From assembly GCA_003645825.1 (NCBI GenBank), contig QNCQ01000073.1, positions 1 to 7,786 on the forward strand: 7,786 bases of DNA, given 5' to 3'. The stretch's first letter is position 1; each line of letters begins with the position of its first letter. Positions 1 through 6,927 of the stretch are shown here, piece by piece. The position numbers were made by a program, and so were the translations under genes. The DNA is from Fidelibacterota bacterium. Its GTDB lineage: Bacteria > Fidelibacterota > UBA2242 > B5-G15. The notes below the pieces were generated by a model, which was given only the letters and a program-made list of their open reading frames with translations, did not search any database and was not told the DNA's origin.

Positions 1-2620
1 CTTCCTGGAGCTTCTCCAGAGAAAGACCATTTACAATCTCTAAATAGGCTCTGTAGTAGTCATCCGGGAGACCATAAGTCACAATTTCAGCAAGCGAATT
101 CAAAATAGAACGGCTGGTTTCCCATGTTCCAGGAAGACTTAAAATCATGTTCTTCTTTGTTTTATCAAGTTCTTCCAGAGTAATTGGCTTCTCCCCAAGA
201 ATCCCTCTAATCTCATCTAAAATCTCCAGCATAGCATCAGCGGTCTTATCAATCTGAACAGGGGCATAAACTATAAAAGGCGCCTGTCCCTTAGCATCTA
301 AAATTAAAGATCTCGCACCATACGACCAGTGTTTGTCTTCCCGAATATTCATGTTTATCCGTGATGTAAAAGTACCTCCCAATATCCTGTTCACTGCATC
401 TACAGCTATTTCATCCGGATCATCCTTTGGTATAGCAACATGGCCGGCTATTATCAATGACTGTGGAGATTGTGGCTTATCCATGATATAAACAACTGAC
501 TCACGAGGTAGTTCTACAGGAGCTATATTCTTTTCCAATACTTTTCCAGGTTTCCATGACTTAAAATATTTTTCCAGTAGTCCCCTTAATCTGTCCTCTG
601 TAATATCTCCAACGACAATTAGCTTTGAATTATTCGGCTTAACCCACGTCTTATGAAACTGTACCAGATCATCCCTCTGGATAGAGTTCACTGACTCAAT
701 AGTACCATCCCCCGTAAATGGATTCCCATAAGCATGTCCCTTACCATACAAAAATTTTGGCAACACTCTCAAGGCCATTCCAATTGGCTGTGCCATTTCC
801 TGTTGAATCGATGCTATAGTCTGCTTTCGAATCCTTTCAATTTCAGATTCCGGAAATGTTGGAAACAGAACAACCTCGCTAAAAAGCTCAAAAGCTTTTT
901 CTAAAGTTGTATTCAAAGCCGTAAGATTCACATAAGACACATCGAGTGATGAACCAGTACTTAGATCAGCACCTATCTTATCCAGTTCCTCACTCAAGTC
1001 CAGAGCAGTATATTTACGCGTACCTTCATTCAGCATGTCCATTGCAAAACTCGAGACCCCCGGCTTAGAAAATTGGTCGGAAGCGTATCCCGCGTTTATA
1101 ATCAGCCGACAATTGACCATAGGGACAACTTCCCTCTTTACAAGATAAACCTCAAGCCCATTATCCAGTTCAAACTTAGAAAAAGATGGAAACTCTGGTT
1201 TTGGAGGCTTTCCTACATCTGGCAATCTGGAGCGATCCACATCTTCTTTGGTGGCAGAATAGTCTGGAAACGGATGAACCTCTAAAACAAAATAGCCTGG
1301 TAACATCCACTCTCTGGCAGTCTCAACTAAATCTTCCCTCGAAGCTTCCGCTACCCACAAAAGCTGCTTCTTATAATGACCGGGATCACCTGTAAACACC
1401 TGATTGGTAGCAAGAATATCAGACTTACCTCCAAACCCTCCAATTCTCTCCATACCCTTTATAAAACTGGAAAAATAATTTGTCTTCACCCGCTCAAGTT
1501 CGTCGCCCGTGGGGCCTTTCTTGAGAAACTTTTCAATCTCCTCATTTAAAATTTCCTCAGCTCTCTTTAGACTCTCACCAGGTCGGACATTCACCATTAT
1601 AACAAGCTGCCCCGCAATCTCCCTCAAATAGGCATAGGCATAGACATCCGTCGCAATCTGCTCTTCATAAACAAGCCTTTTATAAAGCCTTGAAGTTTTA
1701 CCTGAAGAAAGAATATCCGCAATCAGCTCAAAAAACACCCCCTCCTTTGTCCCATATTCTGGAATATTATAAACCTTGTAAATTCTTGCCTGAGGGACTC
1801 TATCCTGCATAATATATCTGTGTTCACCATGGAGAACTGGTATCCATCTATCAAATTTTTCTACAGGAGGCCCCGACGGTATACTACCAAAATATTTTTC
1901 TACCTTCTTTTTTACACCCTCAGCATTAACATCTCCAGCAATTACCAGAGTAGCATTTGCTGGACCATAATAGGTTTTAAACCATTCATGGACATCTTCA
2001 AGAGTAGCAGCTTTAATATCCTCCTCATATCCAATAACTGGCCAGGAGTATGGATGTTCCTCCGGAAATGTGTGTTCCGCAATTATATTCCAGACTCTTC
2101 CATAAGGCTGATTCTCACCCTGACGCTTCTCATTTAGAACCACACCCCTCTGCTCATCAAGCTTCGCCTGATCAATGGCCCCCAATAAATATCCCATTCT
2201 ATCCGACTCCATCCATAGAGCAAGGTCAAGGGCATTTACCGGGACATTCTCGAAATAGTTTGTCCGGTCATTATTGGTGGTACCGTTCATGTCCGTTGCA
2301 CCAACTTTCTCAAAAGGCTTAAAATATTCATCATTATAGTGCTCAGAACCGTTAAACATCAGATGTTCAAAAAGATGAGCAAAGCCTGTCTTCCCTCTCT
2401 TTTCATTTTTCGACCCCACGTGATACCATATGTTTACAGCCACAATCGGTGCCTTATGATCTTCGTGAACAATCAAAGTTAGCCCATTATCAAGAACATA
2501 TTTCTTGTAAGGGATATTGATTTGTGCTATAAGTTTTTCATACTTTCCATAATCTGACTTTGCCAGTAAAAAGCTAAAAAAACACAACAAACCTACAATT
2601 ACTAATCTTTTCCCTCGCAT
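1..2620 (-). CDS. Exported M16 family zinc metallopeptidase (insulinase/pitrilysin type), C-terminal end outside window
   Basis: The frame is open from the ATG at 2620-2618 to the left edge, 873 codons without a stop, so the 3' end is missing. Two-domain M16 proteins usually run a little over 900 residues, so probably only the last several dozen are lost. Residues 1-20 form a signal peptide (basic MRGKR, hydrophobic core, likely cut near A20), with no clear lipobox, so a soluble periplasmic or secreted peptidase is expected. The first M16 domain carries the inverted zinc motif HLFEH: H82 and H86 as ligands, E85 as catalytic base, and the third ligand at E164 in LNEKR. The second domain starts near residue 480; at the equivalent site H82, E85 and H86 are replaced by S524, M527 and D528, so it is inactive, but it keeps the R760/Y767 pair (NIRED...SYG) that binds substrate in this family. 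The start is supported by GGGAGG at 2628-2633, seven bases upstream. It is transcribed away from the PHP gene across a long gap. The natural substrate cannot be read from sequence. Confidence 0.95.
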   Translation of the reverse strand, partial: MRGKRLVIVGLLCFFSFLLAKSDYGKYEKLIAQINIPYKKYVLDNGLTLIVHEDHKAPIVAVNIWYHVGSKNEKRGKTGFAHLFEHLMFNGSEHYNDEYFKPFEKVGATDMNGTTNNDRTNYFENVPVNALDLALWMESDRMGYLLGAIDQAKLDEQRGVVLNEKRQGENQPYGRVWNIIAEHTFPEEHPYSWPVIGYEEDIKAATLEDVHEWFKTYYGPANATLVIAGDVNAEGVKKKVEKYFGSIPSGPPVEKFDRWIPVLHGEHRYIMQDRVPQARIYKVYNIPEYGTKEGVFFELIADILSSGKTSRLYKRLVYEEQIATDVYAYAYLREIAGQLVIMVNVRPGESLKRAEEILNEEIEKFLKKGPTGDELERVKTNYFSSFIKGMERIGGFGGKSDILATNQVFTGDPGHYKKQLLWVAEASREDLVETAREWMLPGYFVLEVHPFPDYSATKEDVDRSRLPDVGKPPKPEFPSFSKFELDNGLEVYLVKREVVPMVNCRLIINAGYASDQFSKPGVSSFAMDMLNEGTRKYTALDLSEELDKIGADLSTGSSLDVSYVNLTALNTTLEKAFELFSEVVLFPTFPESEIERIRKQTIASIQQEMAQPIGMALRVLPKFLYGKGHAYGNPFTGDGTIESVNSIQRDDLVQFHKTWVKPNNSKLIVVGDITEDRLRGLLEKYFKSWKPGKVLEKNIAPVELPRESVVYIMDKPQSPQSLIIAGHVAIPKDDPDEIAVDAVNRILGGTFTSRINMNIREDKHWSYGARSLILDAKGQAPFIVYAPVQIDKTADAMLEILDEIRGILGEKPITLEELDKTKKNMILSLPGTWETSRSILNSLAEIVTYGLPDDYYRAYLEIVNGLSLEKLQE

Positions 2621-2627
2621 TACATAT

Positions 2628-2678
2628 CCTCCCTCTTTTAACCGCAATATAGTAAACAAAAAAGCATCTTAAAGTTAA
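2628..2678 (-). promoter_or_regulatory. Ribosome-binding site and possible sigma-70 promoter of the M16 gene
   Basis: On the minus strand GGGAGG (2628-2633) lies seven bases before the ATG and clearly fixes the start. Further upstream a possible -10 TACTAT (2649-2654) and a weak -35 TTAACT (2673-2678) are separated by 18 bases, which would give a short leader of roughly 20 bases. The ribosome-binding site is solid; the promoter is a guess in AT-rich DNA where such matches are common. Confidence 0.35.
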
Positions 2679-2860
2679 AATATTTAGATATTAGTTGGTA
2701 CAATAAATAACCCAGTGGCACTGTAAAAACTGTAAAATAAGAGCCTGTTGAAATTTTAGTGAAAAACAAGAAAGGCACTCCCAGAACATTAACAGAAATA
2801 AAGTATCTATGCAATGTAAGTCTCCGAATCAAAAACTAACCTTTAGTGACTCTATTATCC

Positions 2861-2877
2861 TGAAACCTCCAGTTTCA
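2861..2877. repeat. Hairpin 1, six-base perfect stem
   Basis: TGAAAC (2861-2866) and GTTTCA (2872-2877) pair perfectly around the five-base loop CTCCA. No run of T follows on either strand, so it does not look like an intrinsic terminator. Read on the minus strand it is closely similar to hairpin 2 at 3292-3305: both have GGAGGTT(T)CAGG on the 3' side. Its function is unknown. Confidence 0.5.
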
Positions 2878-2948
2878 ATAATTATGTACTCACCTGCTTA
2901 GCATCTTGATTATCTTTATCTCTCAAGTATTGTTTTTTTACTTACCGG

Positions 2949-3299
2949 GAAAGTTCATGCACATGGTGGTACAATTGATTAAACTAAAAATAATGAGTAA
3001 TGAAGGCATAGCCCAAGGAGAAAAAATATGGCCCTATAGTACTACAAAGCCAGGATAACATTATGCGATTTAAAAAGGTAATGAGATTAAAAGTGGTTGT
3101 TATCAATTCTACTTCAATTTCCTGAGAAAAATTCATATAAAAAATTCAAAACCTCAGTGAATATCCTGCAAGATCATAAATTATCTTAAAGTATTGCATT
3201 TATGCCTCCACTAACCATTGATAAATTACTTAGCAAAAATTCTTTAACCATTCCATTTAACCTTAACTATTCCCTGTACCACCACGTACCTGAACCTCC
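2949..3299. repeat. Imperfect inverted repeat, two 25-base arms flanking about 300 bp
   Basis: The right arm, read on the plus strand from 3275 (TGTACCACCACGTAC...), matches the left arm read on the minus strand from 2973 (TGTACCACCATGTGC...) at 20 of 25 positions, including an unbroken ten-base TGTACCACCA. Four of the five mismatches are transitions. The arms enclose 301 bases that contain no intact gene but include an isolated ribosome-binding site and ATG. The spacing resembles a small non-autonomous mobile element (MITE-like) or an eroded insertion sequence, but neither a target duplication nor a second copy is visible here. The two arms could also be unrelated copies of a short dispersed repeat. 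Confidence 0.45.
3015..3039 (+). promoter_or_regulatory. Orphan ribosome-binding site with three-codon frame
   Basis: AAGGAG at 3015-3020 stands seven bases before an ATG at 3028-3030, an ideal translation start, but the frame stops after ATG GCC CTA at TAG (3037-3039). It lies inside the span bounded by the inverted repeat. It may be the surviving start of a decayed gene, a leader minigene, or chance. Confidence 0.25.
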
Positions 3300-3305
3300 T
3301 GGTTC
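3292..3305. repeat. Hairpin 2, five-base perfect stem
   Basis: GAACC (3292-3296) and GGTTC (3301-3305) pair around the four-base loop TCCT. It overlaps the outer end of the right inverted-repeat arm. On the minus strand it reads GAACC-AGGA-GGTTC followed by AGG, close to hairpin 1 about 430 bases away in the same orientation. No T-run follows. Its function is unknown. Confidence 0.45.
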
Positions 3306-3499
3306 TCTTTCCTTCAAACTGACTCTCACGTTTTTACTCCAGATTTAACGATAGTTGCTCAAAGCTGTGCGACACACACATCTTAACAGAGATAAAAGCC
3401 CTAATAACACATTAAAAAGAAAGATTTTCGATTAACAATCATTGATGTACCGATAGTATATATACACTCATCAACGCTGCCTGTAATCTAATTGCTTCA

Positions 3500-3748
3500 T
3501 CAAGTACCAATAATATTCAATATGCCCTCGGTATCTGCAACCTCAAAAAGTAGCTTGGGCCATTTACTTACATCTCCAAATGGCAATATGTGCAAAAGTT
3601 TGATATATAGAGACATGCCAGCAAAGAAGTGTCTATAAAATCAAATCTCTAAGGGAAAGTAAGTTATACCGGTAGCCTCTGGCGTTGATAGATACAGATA
3701 AATAAAATCATGCTTCCATTCCCAAAAAGACAGAATCTCATTGCTTAC
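3500..3748 (-). pseudogene. Possible decayed reading frame with one internal TGA
   Basis: On the minus strand, GTA at 3748 begins 35 open codons, followed by TGA (3643-3641), then 46 more open codons to TGA (3502-3500). The second part includes FGDVSKWPKLLFEVADTEG, which has a protein-like composition for intergenic DNA. There is no ribosome-binding site or sensible start for the whole. I do not recognise the family. In AT-rich DNA an open stretch of about 46 codons can arise by chance, so this is a weak call; the alternative is plain non-coding sequence. Confidence 0.2.
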
Positions 3749-3798
3749 CTACGCTAATAATTTAGTTTGCACTTTTAATGATAACTTAGAAAATTTAA

Positions 3799-5427
3799 AT
3801 GGTTATGACAGTTATCGATCTTCACGGAATTGAGCTCAAATTGTTATTATTCCTTTTTTTTATATTCACATATGCGGAAATTCATTTCCGTATTCCCTTC
3901 ATTCGAGGTTTCATCTACCGTGAACAACCCGAGATAATCTTCGACACACCTTATAGAATTCAGGCAGACCAGCTTCCGATACTCCTTCTTGCAAAAGATG
4001 CTGACAGATTCCCGGTATATCTGAAAGAAATATACATAGAAATATCTGACGGGGATTCAGCTAAACTACTACTTTCAAGAAATATAACCGAAAACCTTGA
4101 AATTTCTACCCGGTGGTTCAGCAAAATCTACTGGCTGGATGTCAGCGCGTTCCGCGGGAAAACCCTTGAAGTAGCCTGCAGGGGATTTTTCTCTATAAAT
4201 GGAAAAACCTTTATCATACGAAATGATAACTATCCCGGGCTCTCTCACAAAAACCTCAGGGTTTTCATTGATCCGGAACCCCTACCGAAAGAGAAAGGCT
4301 GGATAAGTGGAGACTTGCATTGCCATTCCTATTATACAGAAGATCAGGTAGAATTTGGTTTACCAGTCCATTTATTTTCAGAACTTGGGCCAAGCATGGG
4401 GCTTTCCTTTTCTGCTATAACTGATCATTCATACGATCTTGATGACAAACCAGGAAGCTGGGTAAAATTTGATCAAAAACTCACCAAATACAAAAAATCA
4501 AGAGAAGAAATCGAAGCAATAAACAAAAAATCAAAAAATTATATATTAATTCCAGGAGAAGAATTAACCGTAGACAATGGTAAAGGCAGACATGTTCACA
4601 TGCTGATTTTGAACAATAAGTACTTTATCCCTGGAAATGCAGATGGATTTGAAGGTATCTTCAACCATAAAGTTGCTAAATACTATGCAGAAATATCAGA
4701 ATTGGCCGACGATTCTATGCTAACTGCTTCTGCCCACCCTCTTACAGAATTCCCACTTGTACAACAAATCGTTCTGAAAAGAGGAGTATGGAACTTTAAT
4801 GACAAAACAGATAAGCTGGATGGTCACCAAATTCTGAATGGCAAAATCGATGAAGCTTTTAAAAAAGGCAAGAAACTGTGGGTAAAACAACTTCTTGACG
4901 GTCAGAAAAAATTTATCTACGCAGGGAACGACTCCCATGGAAACTTAAACCGATTCAGGCAGCTTAGAACTCCACTCTTAAAGCTCTACGAGCGTGACTA
5001 CCAGATTTTCGGCGAATGCAGAACAATGGTAAAATTTGATATCTCAAGGGGCATGGAAAACCTTGTAAAGACATTAAAAGGTAGAGACGTCATTATAACC
5101 AACGGTCCTTTTGTAAATATAACTGCAAAAACAAAAACTGGGGAAATCAAAGGTATTGGTTCTCATATCAATCATAAAAATCTACTATCAATAAAAGTTA
5201 CAGGAAAATCCTCCAATTTTTTCGGAAATATAAAGAAACTAACGCTCCTACATGGGAAAGTCAGAGAATCAGAGGAGCATAAAATTCTCGATGAGGACAT
5301 ATCTCAAAAAGTAACAAATATTGAAAGTGAGATCGAACCTACTTGCCTTTCAACCGGCTATGTAAGAGCAGAAATTTATACAGATAAGAATAAATTTGCC
5401 TTATCCAACCCGATCTGGCTTATCTAA
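3799..5427 (+). CDS. CehA/McbA family PHP-domain metallohydrolase, N-terminal hydrophobic segment
   Basis: The 542-residue protein has a short hydrophobic stretch (about 13-25) that suggests export or a membrane anchor, a probable beta-rich domain (about 40-160), then a PHP metal-dependent hydrolase core (about 168-440). Core motifs are GDLHCHS (D172, H174, H176), AITDHS (D209, H210), PGEE (E254, E255), GRHVH (H265, H267), SAHP (H313) and GNDSHG (D378, H380); together with TNGPFV (434-439) and the closing SNPIWL they fit the CehA/McbA branch. Founding members hydrolyse carbamate esters such as carbaryl and carbofuran; the substrate here is unknown and the family name should not be read as that activity. 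The ATG at 3799 directly follows an in-frame TAA and has no visible Shine-Dalgarno site; M3 at 3805 and TTG at 3841 are alternative starts. It converges on the DUF350 gene with one base between stop codons, and no terminator hairpin is visible. Confidence 0.9.
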   Translation: MVMTVIDLHGIELKLLLFLFFIFTYAEIHFRIPFIRGFIYREQPEIIFDTPYRIQADQLPILLLAKDADRFPVYLKEIYIEISDGDSAKLLLSRNITENLEISTRWFSKIYWLDVSAFRGKTLEVACRGFFSINGKTFIIRNDNYPGLSHKNLRVFIDPEPLPKEKGWISGDLHCHSYYTEDQVEFGLPVHLFSELGPSMGLSFSAITDHSYDLDDKPGSWVKFDQKLTKYKKSREEIEAINKKSKNYILIPGEELTVDNGKGRHVHMLILNNKYFIPGNADGFEGIFNHKVAKYYAEISELADDSMLTASAHPLTEFPLVQQIVLKRGVWNFNDKTDKLDGHQILNGKIDEAFKKGKKLWVKQLLDGQKKFIYAGNDSHGNLNRFRQLRTPLLKLYERDYQIFGECRTMVKFDISRGMENLVKTLKGRDVIITNGPFVNITAKTKTGEIKGIGSHINHKNLLSIKVTGKSSNFFGNIKKLTLLHGKVRESEEHKILDEDISQKVTNIESEIEPTCLSTGYVRAEIYTDKNKFALSNPIWLI

Positions 5428-5428
5428 G

Positions 5429-5662
5429 TTATATCACTTTATAAATTATTAGCCCAACCATTACAATAAGAGACGTTATTATAATCGCCACCCCAATGTT
5501 TCCTTGCCGGATTTCCTCCCACTCATCTATATTGCTCGAAAGCAAATCGAATATCTTAATAGCCAATCCTATACCAAGAGCAAAACCTATCGAAGCTACA
5601 AGCGCCCAGCCAATTGCCCTCAGATAAAGCATAAACGTATAACCCCAGGAAAATGGCTCCAT
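5429..5662 (-). CDS. Small DUF350 family membrane protein
   Basis: A 77-residue protein with two membrane-spanning segments (about 16-40 and 57-76) joined by a short polar loop holding DEWEEI (46-51) and a GN pair (54-55), the signature of the DUF350 family. It corresponds to a single two-helix unit; some relatives have two or more. The biochemical role of the family is not established; E. coli YjfL, encoded near a PspA-like protein, belongs to it. The start is supported by AGGAGG (5667-5672), four bases before the ATG. It follows hutI by 38 bases on the same strand with no terminator visible between them, so it is probably the last gene of the hut transcript. A role in histidine use is not known and cannot be inferred from position alone. 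Its 3' end almost touches that of the PHP gene. Confidence 0.85.
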   Translation of the reverse strand: MEPFSWGYTFMLYLRAIGWALVASIGFALGIGLAIKIFDLLSSNIDEWEEIRQGNIGVAIIITSLIVMVGLIIYKVI

Positions 5663-5700
5663 GATACCTCCTCTTTTTCAATCAATCAAAAATTAAGATA

Positions 5701-6918
5701 TTAAAAACTATTTTCACATACAAGTTTACCATTCTTAAAAACTTTCCATACCGAGTTATCAGCAAGATAATATGGAATAGATTGATAGTTATCAATTTTC
5801 CATATAATAAAATCAGCTTGCTTCCCTTTTTCAATACTCCCAAGCCTGTCTTCTATACCAAGCGATTTAGCAGAGTTATAAGTAGCAGCCTGTAAAGCTT
5901 CAAGAATGCCCATTCCCATCTTAATACATGCCAGCGTAATCACAAATTGCATTGACTGTGTAAAAGAACTCCCGGGATTAAAATCGGTAGACAACGCAAC
6001 TTCAACCCCCATTTCCATCATCTTTTTGGCCGGAGCGTATCTATCAGAACCCAGAAAAAAAGTAGTAGCTGGGAGGAGCACTGCAACAACGCCTCTTTTT
6101 CTCATAGCTTCTATTTCATCATCCGTCACATAAACGAGGTGATCAGCGCTCCTGGCCCCGAGCTCTGCAGCCAGTTTTGCTCCTCCTATTGACTTAAATT
6201 CCCCAGCATGAATTCTCAGACCTAACCCAAGCTCCTTGGCAGCTTGAAGTATGGTCCTGGACTCATCTAAAGAAAAAACTCCTTCTTCACAGAAAACATC
6301 ACAGTACTCGGCAAGCCCTTCCTTAGCAACGACTGGCAGCATCTCCTTCAATATCTTACCAATATAACCAGCATGATTATTCCTAAATTCTAATGGGTAT
6401 TCGTGAGCCCCTAGAAAAGTAGGTTTTATTTCTATATCAAGCTCAGAGTTAAGTTCTTTTAACATTCTTAAGGATTTTATCTCGGCGTCAGTATCGAGCC
6501 CATATCCGCTTTTCGCTTCAACAGTGGTTACCCCAAACCTCAAAAAATTCAGGAGCCGCTTTTTGACTCTTTCTTTAAGGTCGTTATAGTCTGCCATCTG
6601 CAATTTTTTTGCACTATTTAAAATCCCTCCTCCTCTTCTAGCTATTTCCATATAACTGATCCCCAAAACCCTCATCTCAAATTCATCCTCTCTGGTTGAA
6701 TAAAAAACAGGATGAGTATGAGGATCAACAAAACCAGGGGTTACAAGCCTATGTCCGGCATCCACAACCAAACAATCTTCACAAAAAAGAGCCCTGCCAA
6801 TCTCAATCACAGTATCACTCTCAATAAGCAGTTCTACATGGTCAAAAACCCTCATATCCTTAATTTTCGAATCATATGTAACAAGCTGTGATATATTCTT
6901 TATAAGTACCTTTCCCAT
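5701..6918 (-). CDS. hutI: Imidazolonepropionase
   Basis: A 405-residue amidohydrolase, the usual length for HutI. It hydrolyses 4-imidazolone-5-propanoate to N-formimino-L-glutamate in the cytoplasm, the third step of histidine degradation. Visible motifs: PHTHP with metal ligands H67 and H69, STRED (R76) and SGYG (Y139) for substrate binding, GAHEYP (H172), HAGE with metal ligand H237 and E240, ADH with H260, and STDFNPGS with metal-binding D312 and N314. These match the metal and substrate residues described for Bacillus subtilis HutI. HAGE replaces the HADE seen in many homologues, a harmless-looking change because the H and E are kept. The ATG at 6918 lies nine bases after the hutU stop; a weak AGGTTGAG overlaps that stop codon, which suggests translational coupling. 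No key residue is missing, and the enzyme should be active. Confidence 0.97.
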   Translation of the reverse strand: MGKVLIKNISQLVTYDSKIKDMRVFDHVELLIESDTVIEIGRALFCEDCLVVDAGHRLVTPGFVDPHTHPVFYSTREDEFEMRVLGISYMEIARRGGGILNSAKKLQMADYNDLKERVKKRLLNFLRFGVTTVEAKSGYGLDTDAEIKSLRMLKELNSELDIEIKPTFLGAHEYPLEFRNNHAGYIGKILKEMLPVVAKEGLAEYCDVFCEEGVFSLDESRTILQAAKELGLGLRIHAGEFKSIGGAKLAAELGARSADHLVYVTDDEIEAMRKRGVVAVLLPATTFFLGSDRYAPAKKMMEMGVEVALSTDFNPGSSFTQSMQFVITLACIKMGMGILEALQAATYNSAKSLGIEDRLGSIEKGKQADFIIWKIDNYQSIPYYLADNSVWKVFKNGKLVCENSF

Positions 6919-6927
6919 GTTCTCAAC

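Larger units (their letters stand above)
2641..3798. other. Long intergenic region without an intact gene
   Basis: This 1.16 kb stretch separates the divergent M16 and PHP genes. It is visibly richer in A and T than the flanking genes, and all six frames are broken into short pieces. I see no tRNA, rRNA, CRISPR array or intact transposase. It does hold an imperfect inverted repeat (arms 2949-2973 and 3275-3299), two related hairpins (2861-2877 and 3292-3305), a good ribosome-binding site leading to a three-codon frame (3015-3039), and a minus-strand frame interrupted by one TGA (3500-3748). The simplest reading is a decayed insertion or gene remnant, plus the promoters of the two flanking genes. 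No convincing promoter for the PHP gene was found. Confidence 0.6.

Noticed and set aside
1820..2322. Two plus-strand frames of 105 and 90 codons opposite the M16 gene.
   Set aside because: They are antisense to the catalytic domain of the peptidase, have no ribosome-binding site, and show no family resemblance.
2638..2832. A 64-codon minus-strand frame starting at TTG, ending just before the M16 ribosome-binding site.
   Set aside because: It needs a TTG start with a poor ribosome-binding site. Its hydrophobic, F/L/Y-rich product is what AT-rich non-coding DNA gives, and it resembles no family I know.
3063..3125. A 20-codon plus-strand frame (MRFKKVM...) with AGG a few bases upstream.
   Set aside because: Too short, with only a minimal ribosome-binding site and no recognisable product; probably chance.
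3366..3375. GTGCGAC, resembling the 5' boundary of a group II intron.
   Set aside because: No domain V hairpin, no reverse transcriptase and no other intron domains lie nearby.
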